Part shown: one piece after another, positions 6,871 through 13,439 of the stretch
Layout: the number at the start of each line of letters is the position of its first letter
How positions within the stretch are numbered: the stretch's first letter is position 1
Assembly: GCA_964369235.1 (NCBI GenBank)
Contig: CAYJEQ010000071.1
Span: forward strand, 1 to 14,183
Reading direction: 5' to 3'
DNA length: 14,183 nucleotides
From: CAYJEQ01 sp964369235
Lineage (GTDB): Bacteria; Bacillota; Clostridia; Oscillospirales; Ruminococcaceae
Notes under the pieces: model-generated
The model's database searches: none
What the model was told of the DNA's origin: nothing
Seen by the model: only the letters and a program-made list of their open reading frames with translations
Translations under genes and position numbers: made by a program

Positions 6871-7887
6871 TTAATTCTTGTAAATATCCCTTAATACCTT
6901 ACTATAAAATTCAGTATTACTATCTGCTGTGTACCTATCAAATGTTTCCGATAGCTTAGAGTATTTTAAGGTACAGGTATGATCCCCTTCTCTTGAGGTT
7001 TTTATATATACTCCATCTACATTCTTCCCTGTTAAATTAGGGCAGATAACCCTGCAATTACTATCTCCATCTATATCTACATAACTACTTTGTAGTACAT
7101 ACACTGCCTGCTCTCCTGCTCTCCAGCTTAAAGCTTCAGCTAATATACTACATAGCTTTCTATCAGTGGTTATTGATGAGGTAAGTATTAGTCTAGCGCC
7201 TTGTCCTCTACATATCTTAAAATTCTCATAATACATCCATTCTATATCACTAAGTATAGCCACTGTTCCTATATCTAGCTGAGCTGTATTAAACTCAACT
7301 CCAGCAGAAAATCCCCACTGCTCCTCCTCAGGTAGTAGTTGGGTTTTATCCTGTGCCATAACTATATCCCCCTCTTTAGAGAATATATAGCTTCGATTGT
7401 AGACCTTCCCCTTGTCATAAACTGGTATAGATCCCCCATGTATATTGACTTGATACTTTTTGGCTAGGCTGTGATAGGTATTAACATATATGTTCATTAA
7501 CCAATCACCTAAAAATCTTACACGATCGATTAAAAACTCCTGCTTAGCCTCATCAGTTACCAGAAAGTTCATTAATTTTAAAGTATCTTTACCCACTGCT
7601 GTACATCCTATAGGTATTAAACCTATATATTGAGGTAAAGTTATTAGCCTACTCCCAGATTGCAGACTGTTTTCTATATATTCACATAGGCTATCAATAT
7701 AGCTGTAGTAATCACTATAGCCCCTGCTTTTAATAGCTACAGTAGTTACCCTTATTCTATCGCTACTATCTGTATTTAAATTTTCAAACTTAGGTTGTGG
7801 TTTACTGTCAATATAATCTATTACACTATCTCCATTTAACTTTCTTCTAGTTAAATATAGAGACACTCTGCTTCTAATATCAGCCAT
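6871..7887 (-). CDS. Nitrilase-superfamily protein with degraded catalytic triad (probable pseudoenzyme)
   Basis: A 338-residue cytosolic protein with the carbon-nitrogen hydrolase fold, recognised from RLITLPQYIG (79-88), AQDKTQLLPEEEQWGFSAG (178-196), VAILSDIEWMYYENF (209-223) and QGARLILTSS. Active relatives have Glu in LPE, Lys in the K..LLP loop and Cys in ICYD. Here Glu is Gln86 and Cys is replaced by Leu212, and only Lys181 remains. Thiol amidase or nitrilase chemistry is therefore unlikely. The N-terminal 45 residues are an extra extension, and the arrangement resembles the branch of the family whose members often accompany GNAT acetyltransferases. It starts 2 nt after the stop of the adjacent nitrilase-like gene, behind GTGAGG. 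A regulatory, binding or scaffold role is inferred. Confidence 0.75.
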   Translation of the reverse strand: MADIRSRVSLYLTRRKLNGDSVIDYIDSKPQPKFENLNTDSSDRIRVTTVAIKSRGYSDYYSYIDSLCEYIENSLQSGSRLITLPQYIGLIPIGCTAVGKDTLKLMNFLVTDEAKQEFLIDRVRFLGDWLMNIYVNTYHSLAKKYQVNIHGGSIPVYDKGKVYNRSYIFSKEGDIVMAQDKTQLLPEEEQWGFSAGVEFNTAQLDIGTVAILSDIEWMYYENFKICRGQGARLILTSSITTDRKLCSILAEALSWRAGEQAVYVLQSSYVDIDGDSNCRVICPNLTGKNVDGVYIKTSREGDHTCTLKYSKLSETFDRYTADSNTEFYSKVLRDIYKN

Positions 7888-7889
7888 AA

Positions 7890-8582
7890 TTACCTCACTA
7901 AATATTCAATATAATCTTTAAATATCCTATTCTTTGGTAGAACTCCCTTAGCTAATCGGTACTTATTTAGAGCTTCAATATCACAGACATGAACCCTGTT
8001 TATCCCTCTTGGCTTATCCTGTGTTCTTACACAACTTGCGCCAGACATAGGATCTACAAAACAACTGCCCTCTTCAGACAAGTCAAGGACTAATAGCCTA
8101 TTGGACACTGCTGCATTTTCAGCTCCACAACAAATTTTATAGTTATTTTCATGGGTCTTGTCCATAAATCTATTAGATATAACCACCTGTGCACCCATTA
8201 CAGATGCTGCTCTTATTACCTCAGGGTGAAATATATCCACATCTACTGATAGAAAAAACTTACCATCTGGCGTTTCTATTATATTTATATCGCTACTGCG
8301 TTTGAGTTTATCTCGGTATTTTAAATTAAGATGTATGGCTCCTTGGGAGCCCTGTATCTCACCCTGTGGAGATATCATACACATTGTTAACTGATCATTA
8401 TATACAAACCTAAAGGGTACTGCATACACTCCAAAATGCTTGCAATACCTTACTGTTTTCTTTAGTAGCTCCATGGCGTCTTCTTCAGAGATATATGCCT
8501 CCTGTTGGGTAAAAACCACATATTTACAGTCCTCAGGTGGATTAGTAAAAGGATTAATGGCTGCTATTTTAAAACTACTCAT
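7890..8582 (-). CDS. Short nitrilase-fold protein lacking catalytic Cys and Lys
   Basis: A 230-residue protein, short for the family (about 260-300). Its backbone pattern is that of a carbon-nitrogen hydrolase: KIAAINPF at the N-terminus, YVVFTQQEAY (21-30), GAIHLNLKYR (81-90), then FFLSVDVDIFHPEVIRAASV (109-128) and GAQVVIS, which parallels the family pattern ICYDxxFPE...GAE. In this alignment the catalytic Cys is Asp114 and the Lys before HL is Ala82. The Glu region is ambiguous (FTQQE). It is the first gene of the operon, with the next nitrilase-like gene only 2 nt downstream, which suggests the two products form a complex. Catalysis of the usual kind is unlikely. The assignment rests on motif layout without a database search. 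Confidence 0.65.
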   Translation of the reverse strand: MSSFKIAAINPFTNPPEDCKYVVFTQQEAYISEEDAMELLKKTVRYCKHFGVYAVPFRFVYNDQLTMCMISPQGEIQGSQGAIHLNLKYRDKLKRSSDINIIETPDGKFFLSVDVDIFHPEVIRAASVMGAQVVISNRFMDKTHENNYKICCGAENAAVSNRLLVLDLSEEGSCFVDPMSGASCVRTQDKPRGINRVHVCDIEALNKYRLAKGVLPKNRIFKDYIEYLVR

Positions 8583-8639
8583 ATGCCAAAAGCACCCTCT
8601 CTATATAATATTATTTTTATTAATATATCTATCTTAGCC

Positions 8640-8693
8640 TATATGTTTATTATTATAGGTTATATGTAAACATATATCTTATTCATTATAGCA
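8640..8693 (-). promoter_or_regulatory. Candidate promoter and inverted repeat for the nitrilase-like operon
   Basis: An extended -10 (TGCTATAAT, 8685-8693) lacks a good -35. Just downstream is a perfect 10-bp inverted repeat, TATATGTTTA (8640-8649) with TAAACATATA (8667-8676), whose right half overlaps a shorter palindrome TATATGT-AA-ACATATA (8661-8676). A second TATAAT sits at 8652-8657 inside it. The repeat is well placed to be an operator. Confidence 0.4.
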
Positions 8694-8731
8694 TGTTTCT
8701 GGTTTTATTACTATAGTTTTACACTATAATG

Positions 8732-8755
8732 ACTATATTTCACCTTAAATATAGT
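8732..8755. promoter_or_regulatory. Inverted repeat in the divergent intergenic region
   Basis: ACTATATTT (8732-8740) and AAATATAGT (8747-8755) are perfect 9-bp arms around CACCTT. It lies mid-way in the 315-bp gap (8583-8897) between divergent transcription units. An operator or an RNA hairpin is possible, and AT-rich chance pairing is not excluded. Confidence 0.35.
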
Positions 8756-8822
8756 TTATATCTATACGGGGCTATAGAATTTAGATATTTCCTATTATAA
8801 GGATACAATTAGTATATTGTAG

Positions 8823-8851
8823 TTGAATATTTTGCCTTTATGGTGTACAAT
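8823..8851 (+). promoter_or_regulatory. SigA-type promoter for the 341-residue gene and ybaK
   Basis: -35 TTGAAT (8823-8828), 17-bp spacer, -10 TACAAT (8846-8851), about 46 bp before the start codon. A second TATAAT occurs at 8869-8874 without a -35. Confidence 0.65.
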
Positions 8852-8897
8852 ATGCTGTATGGTATGGATATAATACCTTATGGAAGGATGAGAACTA

Positions 8898-9923
8898 ATG
8901 GAACAAGGTGCTTTTTTTAATCCCCTTACAATTAAATATCTGTGTTTTAAACAGCATCTAGGGGTAAAAATCCTAGGTCATCGACTGTATGAAAACCTAC
9001 ATGTATTAATAAATAACACTGGTGGAGCTGTAACAATTCTCCTAATTATCGAGTGTAATAATGGAGATACTATCTGCTACTGCAACAGCGAAAAATTAAC
9101 TGTAAAGCTTGGTAAAATGATGCCTAAGTTAAAACTTAGATATGCGCCAATTCACCTGCTAACTAATAAGAATAATCCTGTAATTAAGGTTTATTTTAGA
9201 ACTATTCGTGGTGAGAAGATTGAGATTTCTGCTAGAATTAGCTACAAGCTTACTAATAAGCGAGCTGGATTTCATAAAAATATATTGGGAAATATGGCAA
9301 AATCCATTCTATGTAGTGACCGAGCAGGTTTTCTACCACCTAAGGTTGTGGTATCCATTGTAGGACTGCAATATCAAGTAGCTAGTGAAACCAGTCTTTT
9401 CCATCGTTTGGGGCTAAGTAGCACCTATGAAGAAGATGTAAGACTTGGTATTATATATAATAGTAGCCAGAGTTTAACTATCAGTAATACTATCCACAGT
9501 GGTGAACAGGGTGATTATCTATCCTATCAAAATGGCACTAAAGAAAAACGATATTCCATAACAAATGGTGCTGATAATCAGGTAATAATTGCTGGTGAAA
9601 CAACCCAGTATAGCTGTACCCTCAGTGATAAAGGCTATAACCTTCATACAATTGCACCAGTATGTGACTGTGATATGCCAACTATCCACTTTAATCCACC
9701 TATGCCTCTTTATATAACAGGCAAGGAGGAGCTTGAGGAATATCAGATGACCATCAAATACCACAACCACGAAGCCAGTGGTAAGGTGATGACAAGCTGC
9801 AAAGATAATGCTATGGAGTATGTATATATGTCAAACGAGCTAGGCTGGACAGCAGAAAAACCAGTAAAAACCCTAATGACTTTACAGGAAAATCGTTTAT
9901 CCATAGCCACTGTGGTAAAATAA
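8898..9923 (+). CDS. Unrecognised 341-residue protein
   Basis: I do not recognise this protein. It has no signal peptide and no long hydrophobic helix, so it is probably cytosolic. The sequence alternates short hydrophobic stretches with polar turns (HVLINNTGGAVTILLIIECN, VIKVYFRTIRGEKIEISARI), which suggests a largely beta-sheet protein with repeated sheet modules. Cysteines are scattered (about ten), including VCDCDMP. The start is supported by AAGGATGAG ten bases upstream and a promoter at 8823-8851. Codon use is like its neighbours. It precedes ybaK by 17 bp on the same strand, so the two are cotranscribed, although co-function need not follow. A structural search would be the way to place it. 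Confidence 0.75.
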   Translation: MEQGAFFNPLTIKYLCFKQHLGVKILGHRLYENLHVLINNTGGAVTILLIIECNNGDTICYCNSEKLTVKLGKMMPKLKLRYAPIHLLTNKNNPVIKVYFRTIRGEKIEISARISYKLTNKRAGFHKNILGNMAKSILCSDRAGFLPPKVVVSIVGLQYQVASETSLFHRLGLSSTYEEDVRLGIIYNSSQSLTISNTIHSGEQGDYLSYQNGTKEKRYSITNGADNQVIIAGETTQYSCTLSDKGYNLHTIAPVCDCDMPTIHFNPPMPLYITGKEELEEYQMTIKYHNHEASGKVMTSCKDNAMEYVYMSNELGWTAEKPVKTLMTLQENRLSIATVVK

Positions 9924-9940
9924 ATACAGGGGGATAGATT

Positions 9941-10414
9941 ATGGCAGTTAAAACTAATCCCATGAGGATATTAGATAAGGCAAAGATACCCTATACTACC
10001 TATAGTTACGAAAATAAAGATGGTAAGATTGATGGAATATCTGTAGCTAATAAGGTTGGTATTCCCTGTGCCAGTGTTTATAAAACTCTAGTAGCAAAGG
10101 GAAACACTAACTACTATATCTTTGTAATAGCCGTAGATAAGGAATTAAATCTAAAATCTGCTGCTAAATCTGTTAATGAAAAAAGCGTAACCTTAATAAA
10201 TCCTGCTGATTTAATGAAGATTACAGGCTATATTCGAGGTGGTTGCTCCCCTATTGGTATGAAGAAAGAGTTTCCCACAGTAATAGACACAGCCTGTGAA
10301 AAACTTGAGAATATAGTTATTAGTGGTGGAAAGATAGGCTATCAGATTTCTATTTCACCGGATGATTTAGCCAAGGTTATTAGCTATACTACATATAATC
10401 TAACTGATGATTAA
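9941..10414 (+). CDS. ybaK: Cys-tRNA(Pro)/Cys-tRNA(Cys) deacylase, YbaK/EbsC family
   Basis: A 157-residue trans-editing enzyme of the full family length. It hydrolyses cysteine mischarged on tRNA-Pro by prolyl-tRNA synthetase. Visible hallmarks are ASVYKTLV with the essential lysine (Lys48), the mid-protein segment FVIAVDKELNLKSAAKSVNE, the loop GYIRGGCSPIGMKK (96-109), and the C-terminal ISGGKIGYQISISPDDLAKV, which closes the substrate pocket. Family knowledge supports the reaction. The start follows a GGGGG-containing ribosome site (CAGGGGGATAGATT). It is the last gene of its transcript, ending at the 10435-10495 hairpin. Confidence 0.93.
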   Translation: MAVKTNPMRILDKAKIPYTTYSYENKDGKIDGISVANKVGIPCASVYKTLVAKGNTNYYIFVIAVDKELNLKSAAKSVNEKSVTLINPADLMKITGYIRGGCSPIGMKKEFPTVIDTACEKLENIVISGGKIGYQISISPDDLAKVISYTTYNLTDD

Positions 10415-10434
10415 AAACACTATAAATTTACCAA

Positions 10435-10495
10435 ATAAAATAAACAGGGTATATTACTTCGTCTATAACGAGAGAATATACCCTGTTTATTTTAT
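10435..10495. terminator. Bidirectional terminator between ybaK and the P1 peptidase gene
   Basis: A perfect 21-bp inverted repeat (10435-10455 with 10475-10495, core AAACAGGGTATATT) with a 19-nt loop. It lies between convergent stops, three bases from the peptidase stop codon and 21 from that of ybaK. AT-rich arm ends provide U-tracts in both directions. Confidence 0.9.
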
Positions 10496-10497
10496 AA

Positions 10498-11451
10498 TTA
10501 TTTAGCTATATCCTCATAGCATGTTACACCCTTGTAGTTAGTAGCTGATTTCACCCCTTGTGCAATGGCTGCTGCTACTACCTTTGTGGCTATTACCCCA
10601 AGTACATCGGCGTTAACCTCCACCTGTCCTGTGGACATAACAAAGATTGCGTCCCCATCTCCAGAGGTATGTACTGGCTTTATGGCTGCTGCCATTCCAT
10701 TATGGGCTACCGAGGCAAGTTTACTGCACTGGGCTTTAGTTAGTTTGGCATTGGTTATTATACAACCTATAGTGGTATTAGATGTAAAGGGTGAGGAGTC
10801 CTTTCGGATAAAATTCTCCATTAGCTCTACTGAGCTTACTAGCTGATTATCTTTGTAGATACCAGCAATCTGCTCCCCCTGCTCATATATATCACCAAAG
10901 GCATTTACTGCCATAATGGCACCACACTGAACTCCATCAACCTCTACAGCATAACTACCTAGTCCACCCTTCATACGATAGTCTGCACCCAGTAGCTTTC
11001 CTATAGTTGCCCCTGTTCCAGCACCTACATTCCCCTGTAGTATATCTTGGTTTTCAGAATTTTCACAGGCTTTATATCCCATAGCTTTATCTGGCCTACT
11101 ACTAGCATCTCCAAAAGCTAAATCAAAAATAGAAGCCCCACATACTATAGGTACAACCCCTACCCCAACATTAAATCCTATTCCCTGCTCCTCCAGATAG
11201 GTCATTGCACCATCACAGGCAGATAGACCATAGGCACTACCACCGGACAGCATTACACAGTGGATTTTCTCCACCATATTCTGTGGTTTTAATAGCTCGG
11301 TTTCTCTGGTAGCTGGGCCACCACCTCTAACATCTACACCAGCTACTGCACCAGCTTTACAGATAATAGCAGTACAGCCTGTACCCCCCTGTAAATCCTG
11401 CGCACTACCTATATTAAATCCCTCTATGTTATTAATTGATATAATATTCAT
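10498..11451 (-). CDS. P1 family (DmpA/NylC-type) self-processing aminopeptidase or amidase
   Basis: A family S58 (P1) Ntn-hydrolase that cleaves itself into alpha and beta chains. Substrates in the family include beta-peptides, D-amino-acid amides and 6-aminohexanoate oligomers, and none can be chosen here. Visible motifs are GGTGCTAIICKAGAVAGVDV and RGGGPATRETELL near the N-terminus, VMLSGGSAYGL, GAGTGATIGKLLG, and the cleavage region SNTTIGCIITNAKLTKAQ. In the latter, cleavage after Asn would free a Thr nucleophile (Thr230 if counted from the upstream ATG at 11463). The C-terminal HTSGDGDAIFVMSTG is typical. Length is 317-321 residues. The ATG at 11451 was preferred because AAAGG lies 13 nt upstream, as for other genes here. 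The ATG at 11463 is only 1 nt from the AAAGG purines and is less likely. No signal peptide is seen, so it is probably cytosolic. Confidence 0.9.
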   Translation of the reverse strand: MNIISINNIEGFNIGSAQDLQGGTGCTAIICKAGAVAGVDVRGGGPATRETELLKPQNMVEKIHCVMLSGGSAYGLSACDGAMTYLEEQGIGFNVGVGVVPIVCGASIFDLAFGDASSRPDKAMGYKACENSENQDILQGNVGAGTGATIGKLLGADYRMKGGLGSYAVEVDGVQCGAIMAVNAFGDIYEQGEQIAGIYKDNQLVSSVELMENFIRKDSSPFTSNTTIGCIITNAKLTKAQCSKLASVAHNGMAAAIKPVHTSGDGDAIFVMSTGQVEVNADVLGVIATKVVAAAIAQGVKSATNYKGVTCYEDIAK

Positions 11452-11476
11452 ATTTATGATCATACCTTTCCTGTAA

Positions 11477-11563
11477 TCTGCAATATTTTTTGCGGGTTTT
11501 GTAATGCCAGTAAGCTGGCCTTTACAAAATTTTACTCATTATGAGTGAAAAAGCAGAAAACTT
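11477..11563 (-). repeat. Structured repeat, copy B (three-way junction)
   Basis: An 87-nt homologue of the element at 1050-1137, in the opposite orientation. The outer stem is 11486-11493 with 11553-11560 (one U-G). Hairpin 1 is TTTTACTC (11530-11537) with 11543-11550. Arm 2 is TTTTGTAA (11497-11504) with TTACAAAA (11522-11529), carrying GCCAG/CTGGC. It fills the gap between the membrane-protein stop and the peptidase ribosome site, so it forms the peptidase leader. Confidence 0.8.
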
Positions 11564-11578
11564 ATTCTCCTACAGTAA

Positions 11579-12145
11579 TTATCTCATATGTTTATTGGAA
11601 GCGTTAAACATCAACACAGCAAATACTATATTTGTTATCACAACTACTATAGCTGATAGACCTGCTAAAAATAATGAAATCATAATTAAAAGAGAAGCTC
11701 TCATTAAAGTAGTTAAAGGTAGTAATATCATATTTATCCCAATAGCTATATACCCTATAACCATTATTTTGTAGGCGATACTTAGTTTATTACCACCTAG
11801 GTCTTCACCAAAATTATGCTGAACTTCACACATACCTAGGACTAATTTTTTCATTAGAGATAGGTGCATAACAAGAGTTACCAAAGCAATAATAGCAAAT
11901 AGTAGCCCTAAAACACCACCAAAGTCAAACAGTGCCCCTATTGTCAAAGCTACTGCTAAACCTATTAATGTGTAGCTCTGATTTATCCCTTGCTGAAAAT
12001 AACTGCTCTCACTGGCTGTTTCCTTACAGCCCATCATAATCAGAATGTAAGCTACAAGCTCAGGGATTACATCAATAACCCCCCAGTTACCATTAATAAA
12101 TCCTCCTATTACTAATGCAATCATTGCCATAGAAAAATATTTCAT
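11579..12145 (-). CDS. Small integral membrane protein, about five TM helices, function unknown
   Basis: A 188-residue hydrophobic protein. Predicted helices lie near MAMIALVIGGFIN (N-terminus), VIPELVAYILIMMG, YTLIGLAVALTIGALFDFGG/VLGLLFAIIALVTLVMHLSL, IAYKIMVIGYIAIGINMILL and LLIMISLFLAGLSAIVVVIT. The N-terminal half (GFINGNWGVIDVIPELVAYI) resembles small Firmicutes membrane proteins seen near sensory genes, but I cannot name a family. The ATG at 12145 is preferred over 12157 because AAAGG then lies 12 nt upstream. With 12157 the first codon would directly follow the GGA purines. It sits between the agr locus terminator and element B. Possible cotranscription with the P1 peptidase through element B is open. 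Confidence 0.7.
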   Translation of the reverse strand: MKYFSMAMIALVIGGFINGNWGVIDVIPELVAYILIMMGCKETASESSYFQQGINQSYTLIGLAVALTIGALFDFGGVLGLLFAIIALVTLVMHLSLMKKLVLGMCEVQHNFGEDLGGNKLSIAYKIMVIGYIAIGINMILLPLTTLMRASLLIMISLFLAGLSAIVVVITNIVFAVLMFNASNKHMR

Positions 12146-12246
12146 ACTTATGACCATCCTTTTCTTAAATTTTTTTAGAATTTGCTGTTACTTTTTATTG
12201 CTACTAATCCGGTGTAAAAATTGGCTGTATAAACTATAATAAACAC

Positions 12247-12363
12247 CTATAAAGTAAAATATATCCAGGGTATATTAATATTTATTGTACCATTTTTATC
12301 TATAATATGCAAATATTCTCCTTTTACTGTGGTCACAGAAAAAGCCTTATATCCTTTATTTGA
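12247..12363 (-). pseudogene. Short open frame resembling a protein fragment
   Basis: Inside the 394-base gap between the membrane protein start and agrB, a 38-codon minus-strand frame reads SNKGYKAFSVTTVKGEYLHI then IDKNGTININIPWIYFTL. It has no ATG, and the only plausible start is a TTG five bases after AAAGGAG. The alternating pattern looks protein-like. It may be a remnant or chance. Nothing else coding was seen in 12158-12539. Confidence 0.25.
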
Positions 12364-12375
12364 TTATTTATCAGG

Positions 12376-12400
12376 ACTTTATAATAATTGATTATAAAGT
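12376..12400. other. Hairpin downstream of agrB terminator
   Basis: A perfect 10-bp stem, ACTTTATAAT (12376-12385) with ATTATAAAGT (12391-12400), loop AATTG. It lies immediately past the agrB terminator and may act as a back-up terminator, although it has no T-run. Confidence 0.4.
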
Positions 12401-12411
12401 ATCTATTAATG

Positions 12412-12449
12412 TAAAAACACTGATAATTGACTATGCAATCATCAGTGTT
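12412..12449 (-). terminator. Terminator of the agrDB operon
   Basis: A 14-bp stem (12416-12429 with 12436-12449, AACACTGAT/ATCAGTGTT core, one G-U pair in the minus-strand RNA) with a 6-nt loop, followed on the minus strand by TTTAC. It lies about 90 bases after the agrB stop. Confidence 0.8.
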
Positions 12450-12539
12450 CTTTCGTATTTTAGCCTAGTTGTGTATTATTTCTTGTAGTGTTCCTAGAAT
12501 ACTCTAGGGAATTTAAAACCCTTGCTTAAAATAACTGGC

Positions 12540-13133
12540 TTATCCCTTTTTTCTGACTGTAATGTAATCTGAAATAACCTGCACTAATAACAGTATTGAT
12601 GAGGCTGTTATTGCTAGTGCTATTACATAACTATATAGCCATAGAGAGGCTATGGCAAGTCCTATTATTACTAATATCAGTATTCCCAGTCGCAAAAGAG
12701 ATTGTTTTCTAAAATGCTTTACTTCTACATTATCCATAGGTTTATTTGGTGTTTCTTTAGGGGCTAGTGCTACAATTATTATAGCAGAAATTATACTAAG
12801 TATAATTACTATGCCCTGTAGATAATCTATTGGTGTATGTTTTATAGCTGTAAGGACTATAAGTAGCATTCCTGTGGAAAATATGTAGCAGTTTACCGCC
12901 TTCTGACAGTGAAATCCCCCTGCATAGGTTCTGATGGCTGAGTAAGCAATTAAAAAAAGTACACAGTGGGGAACTAACCCATAGTATACTGCTAGTGCTA
13001 GTGAGGTAAGTGCACCTGCAGTTTGCTCAATGGCTAGTGTAAGTCCATAAACTATTATGTCCCTATCTATGTCTTTGTTTTGCTCTCCCTCCATTAGAAC
13101 ATCTGCAAGTTTAGTTAATTTTTCTGTTAACAT
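12540..13133 (-). CDS. agrB: Accessory gene regulator protein B (AgrB), AgrD-processing membrane peptidase
   Basis: A 197-residue integral membrane cysteine endopeptidase that trims AgrD at its C-terminus and forms the thiolactone ring. The diagnostic motif is RTYAGGFH (68-75), with catalytic His75 and Cys82 seven residues on (NCY), the same spacing as His77/Cys84 in Staphylococcus aureus AgrB. About five hydrophobic helices follow: LALAVYYGLVPHCVLFLIAY, IFSTGMLLIVLTAI, GIVIILSIISAIIIVALAP, LGILILVIIGLAIASLWLYS and VIALAITASSILLLVQVI. The C-terminal KHFRKQSLLRLG links the last helices. The agrD stop and the agrB start share one base (TAATG), so translation is coupled. The motifs make the assignment firm. 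Confidence 0.95.
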   Translation of the reverse strand: MLTEKLTKLADVLMEGEQNKDIDRDIIVYGLTLAIEQTAGALTSLALAVYYGLVPHCVLFLIAYSAIRTYAGGFHCQKAVNCYIFSTGMLLIVLTAIKHTPIDYLQGIVIILSIISAIIIVALAPKETPNKPMDNVEVKHFRKQSLLRLGILILVIIGLAIASLWLYSYVIALAITASSILLLVQVISDYITVRKKG

Positions 13134-13276
13134 TAGAATTTACGAAATCTTCTAGCAGAGTCTGGCATTTCTGGTTGATGAAGCATGAATCCACAGTTTT
13201 TCTGTGCTGATAATACTGTAACCATAAATGCAAAGCTGGAAATTACATGTCCGTATTTACATAAGAAATTTTTCAT
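13133..13276 (-). CDS. agrD: AgrD-type cyclic lactone autoinducer pre-peptide
   Basis: A 47-residue pre-peptide found by direct translation of the minus strand. It has an amphipathic N-terminal leader, MKNFLCKYGHVISSFAFMVT. The core follows, with the ring-forming Cys28 in NCGFMLHQPEMPDSARR and a charged tail RRFRKF. CxxxxHQPEMPxS is typical of clostridial cyclic-peptide precursors, in which AgrB cuts before the HQPE-type tail. A mature ring of about five residues beginning at Cys28 (CGFML) is inferred, and its exact ends are uncertain. The start is supported by AAAGGAGG with AAAGG 12 nt upstream. The gene is one base from agrB and has a regulated-looking promoter region upstream (13357-13422). 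An upstream Cys6 in the leader is unusual but not diagnostic. Confidence 0.92.
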   Translation of the reverse strand: MKNFLCKYGHVISSFAFMVTVLSAQKNCGFMLHQPEMPDSARRFRKF

Positions 13277-13356
13277 AGTGCTATTCCTCCTTTCTAGTCT
13301 GCTGTGATAGGCGTTAATCTATTAGATATTAGACATTATCCTTATTCACTATGGCA

Positions 13357-13422
13357 ATTATAGCAAATAATATTACTTTATTTTACAATAAAGGACGAAA
13401 TACCTATTTATTAGGACAAAAT
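13357..13422 (-). promoter_or_regulatory. agrDB promoter with putative AgrA/LytTR direct repeat
   Basis: On the minus strand the order is: repeat ATTTTGTCCT (13413-13422); repeat ATTTCGTCCT (13392-13401), 9 of 10 identical and exactly 21 bp away; then -35 TTGTAA (13383-13388), a 20-bp spacer and -10 TATAAT (13357-13362). AgrA-type LytTR regulators bind direct repeats two helical turns apart next to promoters with over-long spacers, as at the staphylococcal agr P3 promoter. The repeat letters match the LytTR consensus only partly. Confidence 0.6.
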
Positions 13423-13439
13423 TTACTTTTGTTACCATT

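Noticed and set aside
10558..10846. Two plus-strand ORFs opposite the P1 peptidase
   Set aside because: They are shadows of a well-supported family gene, with no ribosome site.
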